A DNA stretch of 32,356 nucleotides. It comes from Actinomycetes bacterium (lineage in GTDB: Bacteria > Actinomycetota > Acidimicrobiia > Acidimicrobiales > Palsa-688). The notes under the pieces are model-generated. The model saw only the letters and a program-made list of their open reading frames with translations. It was not told the DNA's origin and did not search any database. The stretch covers positions 1-32,356 of the forward strand of contig JAJZDJ010000019.1 in assembly GCA_021828685.1 (NCBI GenBank). The letters are read 5' to 3'. Made by a program: the position numbers and the translations under genes. Shown here piece by piece: positions 31,294 to 32,356 of the stretch (position 1 is the stretch's first letter; each line of letters starts with the position of its first letter).

Positions 31294-31976
31294 GCAGCCA
31301 AGGAGCCGAGGCAACCAGAGAATGGCAGGACAGGGAGTTCGCCCAGAGATGGGTGGCGGCGGACCACTTCGAGGGACTGCTTGGTCTGCCCCGGCGTATA
31401 GCAGCGGCGATCGTCAGCGCGGACCGACCCGACTCGACACTGATACTCGACGTCGCAAGCGGGCCCGGGGCGTTCCTCACGGCGATGCTCGACGAGCTCC
31501 CAACAGCGACGGGCATATGGTCCGACACGTCTACTGCGATGGCCGACGAGGCCCGAGTCCGACTGGCGGCCTTCGCTGGTCGCGTCGAGTTCAAGGAGGT
31601 GGACATGACCGACCTGCCGGCCGCGGGTCTCCCGTCGGGCATCGACGCGATAGTCACCTCCCGGGCCGCGCACCATCTCGAGCGGGCGGAGCTCGGACGC
31701 TTCTACGCGCAGGCAAAGGAGATCCTCGCCCCGGGAGGCTGGCTCGTCAACCTCGACCACATCGGACCTGTCGAGGTCTGGGACCGCCGCCTTCGAGCTG
31801 TCCGCTCGCGCTTTGTTCCGTCTGGCGCGGAGGGTCCCAAGCATCATCACAACTATCCGCTTACGAGCGTTTCAGACCACCTCGACGCTTATGCCGAGGC
31901 CGGAATCGACGACGTCGAAGTGGTGTGGCGGGGCTTCTACACCTGCCTTTTCATGGGGCGCAAGGCGGACTCGTAA
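31290..31976 (+). CDS. class I SAM-dependent methyltransferase
   Basis: The start is GTG at 31290, because AAGGAGAG lies five to six bases upstream and it overlaps the aldolase-family stop as GTGA. The protein has 228 residues with motif I LILDVASGPGAFLTAML, an acidic loop-2 residue in GIWSDTS, VDMTDLPAAG, the post-I segment IDAIVTSRAAHHLERAEL and LAPGGWLVNLDHIGP. This is a standard small-molecule methyltransferase fold. It is unusual in a degradative operon: it might methylate a phenol for detoxification, or act in reverse with an acceptor. The substrate is unknown. Confidence 0.87.
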   Translation: MSSQGAEATREWQDREFAQRWVAADHFEGLLGLPRRIAAAIVSADRPDSTLILDVASGPGAFLTAMLDELPTATGIWSDTSTAMADEARVRLAAFAGRVEFKEVDMTDLPAAGLPSGIDAIVTSRAAHHLERAELGRFYAQAKEILAPGGWLVNLDHIGPVEVWDRRLRAVRSRFVPSGAEGPKHHHNYPLTSVSDHLDAYAEAGIDDVEVVWRGFYTCLFMGRKADS

Positions 31977-31979
31977 GTC

Positions 31980-32356
31980 TCAGCCGGCCAGGCAGGCGTT
32001 GAGCGCGCGCCGGGTCCACACAGATACCATCGCCCGCTTGTAGCGAGCAGACCCGAGCCGGTCGTCGACCGGCTCGCTGGCAGCGGCCGCTTGTCGAGCG
32101 ACCTCGCCGACAGCCTCCTCTATGTTCGCATCCTGCGAAGCGCCGCCGACCAAAAGACTGGCGGCTTCGACTTCCATCGCAGTCGAGGCGACCCCGGCCA
32201 CTGCTACCCTGGCGGCGACGACGACGCCGTGGTCATCGCAGGTGACACACGCGGCGACCCCGACGGTGGGGTAGTCCGCGACGCTTTGGGGAGTGAAACG
32301 GGCGTAGTGCGCGCGCCGGCCAGAAAGCAAGGGCAGTACGACCCCGGTCACGAGTT
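31980..32356 (-). CDS. molybdenum hydroxylase FAD subunit (CoxM-like), C-terminal part
   Basis: Only the last roughly 125 residues lie in the window. The frame stays open to the right edge, so the true start is outside. RAHYARFTPQSVADYPTVGV, then AACVTCDDHGVVVAARVAVAG and the end of the protein, match the C-terminal domain of the medium FAD subunit of CO dehydrogenase and xanthine-dehydrogenase-like enzymes. The large molybdopterin and small 2Fe-2S subunits would be expected next to it, beyond the edge. These enzymes hydroxylate CO, purines or N-heteroaromatic rings and aldehydes. Here it may hydroxylate the substrate of the neighbouring pathway. It converges on the methyltransferase gene. 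Confidence 0.8.
   Translation of the reverse strand, partial: LVTGVVLPLLSGRRAHYARFTPQSVADYPTVGVAACVTCDDHGVVVAARVAVAGVASTAMEVEAASLLVGGASQDANIEEAVGEVARQAAAASEPVDDRLGSARYKRAMVSVWTRRALNACLAG

Overview
The window is high-GC bacterial DNA, most likely from an actinobacterium. The evidence is a BldC-type MerR regulator, a small-type purL followed by purF and purM, many GTG/TTG starts, and several promoters whose -10 box lies only 6-8 bases before the start codon. The BldC and purine gene set made me think of an Acidimicrobiia-like lineage, but that is inference.

Region 1 (1-3600) is a scarred accessory stretch. It has a decayed IS66-type transposase start, a RelE/YefM-type toxin-antitoxin pair with a palindromic promoter, a truncated GNAT acetyltransferase, a second GNAT whose start has been lost or altered, and a SEC-C zinc-motif protein.

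Region 2 (3700-15300) looks like an uptake and oxidation cluster. A livG-livF-livHM operon, with both permeases fused into one chain, is divergent from its lipoprotein solute-binding protein. These are followed by a standalone polyketide-synthase-type dehydratase fold, an opposing enoyl-CoA hydratase, and a carotenoid/lignostilbene oxygenase translationally coupled to a VOC protein. Next come a ferric-reductase-like flavocytochrome, an exported FMN-binding protein and an IclR regulator. I infer import and oxidative cleavage of a hydrophobic or aromatic substrate, with a membrane electron-transfer pair.

Region 3 (15285-24605) is housekeeping: purL, purF, purM, bldC, argJ, a divergent lipoprotein, and serA. 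It contains a six-copy 17-bp tandem repeat before purL, a dyad centred on the purL -10 box, and a duplicated hairpin element plus a terminator between purL and purF.

Region 4 (24636-32356) starts with hemD and continues as a second catabolic island: zinc alcohol dehydrogenase, RraA/LigK-type aldolase, LigJ-type 4-oxalomesaconate hydratase, an opposing alpha/beta hydrolase with a cysteine in the nucleophile elbow, a bicupin, a class II aldolase/decarboxylase-like protein, a methyltransferase, and the C-terminus of a CoxM-like molybdenum-hydroxylase flavoprotein. The LigJ and LigK pair are the last steps of protocatechuate 4,5-cleavage and gallate breakdown, but no classical LigAB/gallate ring-cleavage enzyme is present. 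The bicupin is the only obvious ring-cleavage candidate, so this may be a non-canonical route. No tRNA, rRNA or CRISPR array was seen.
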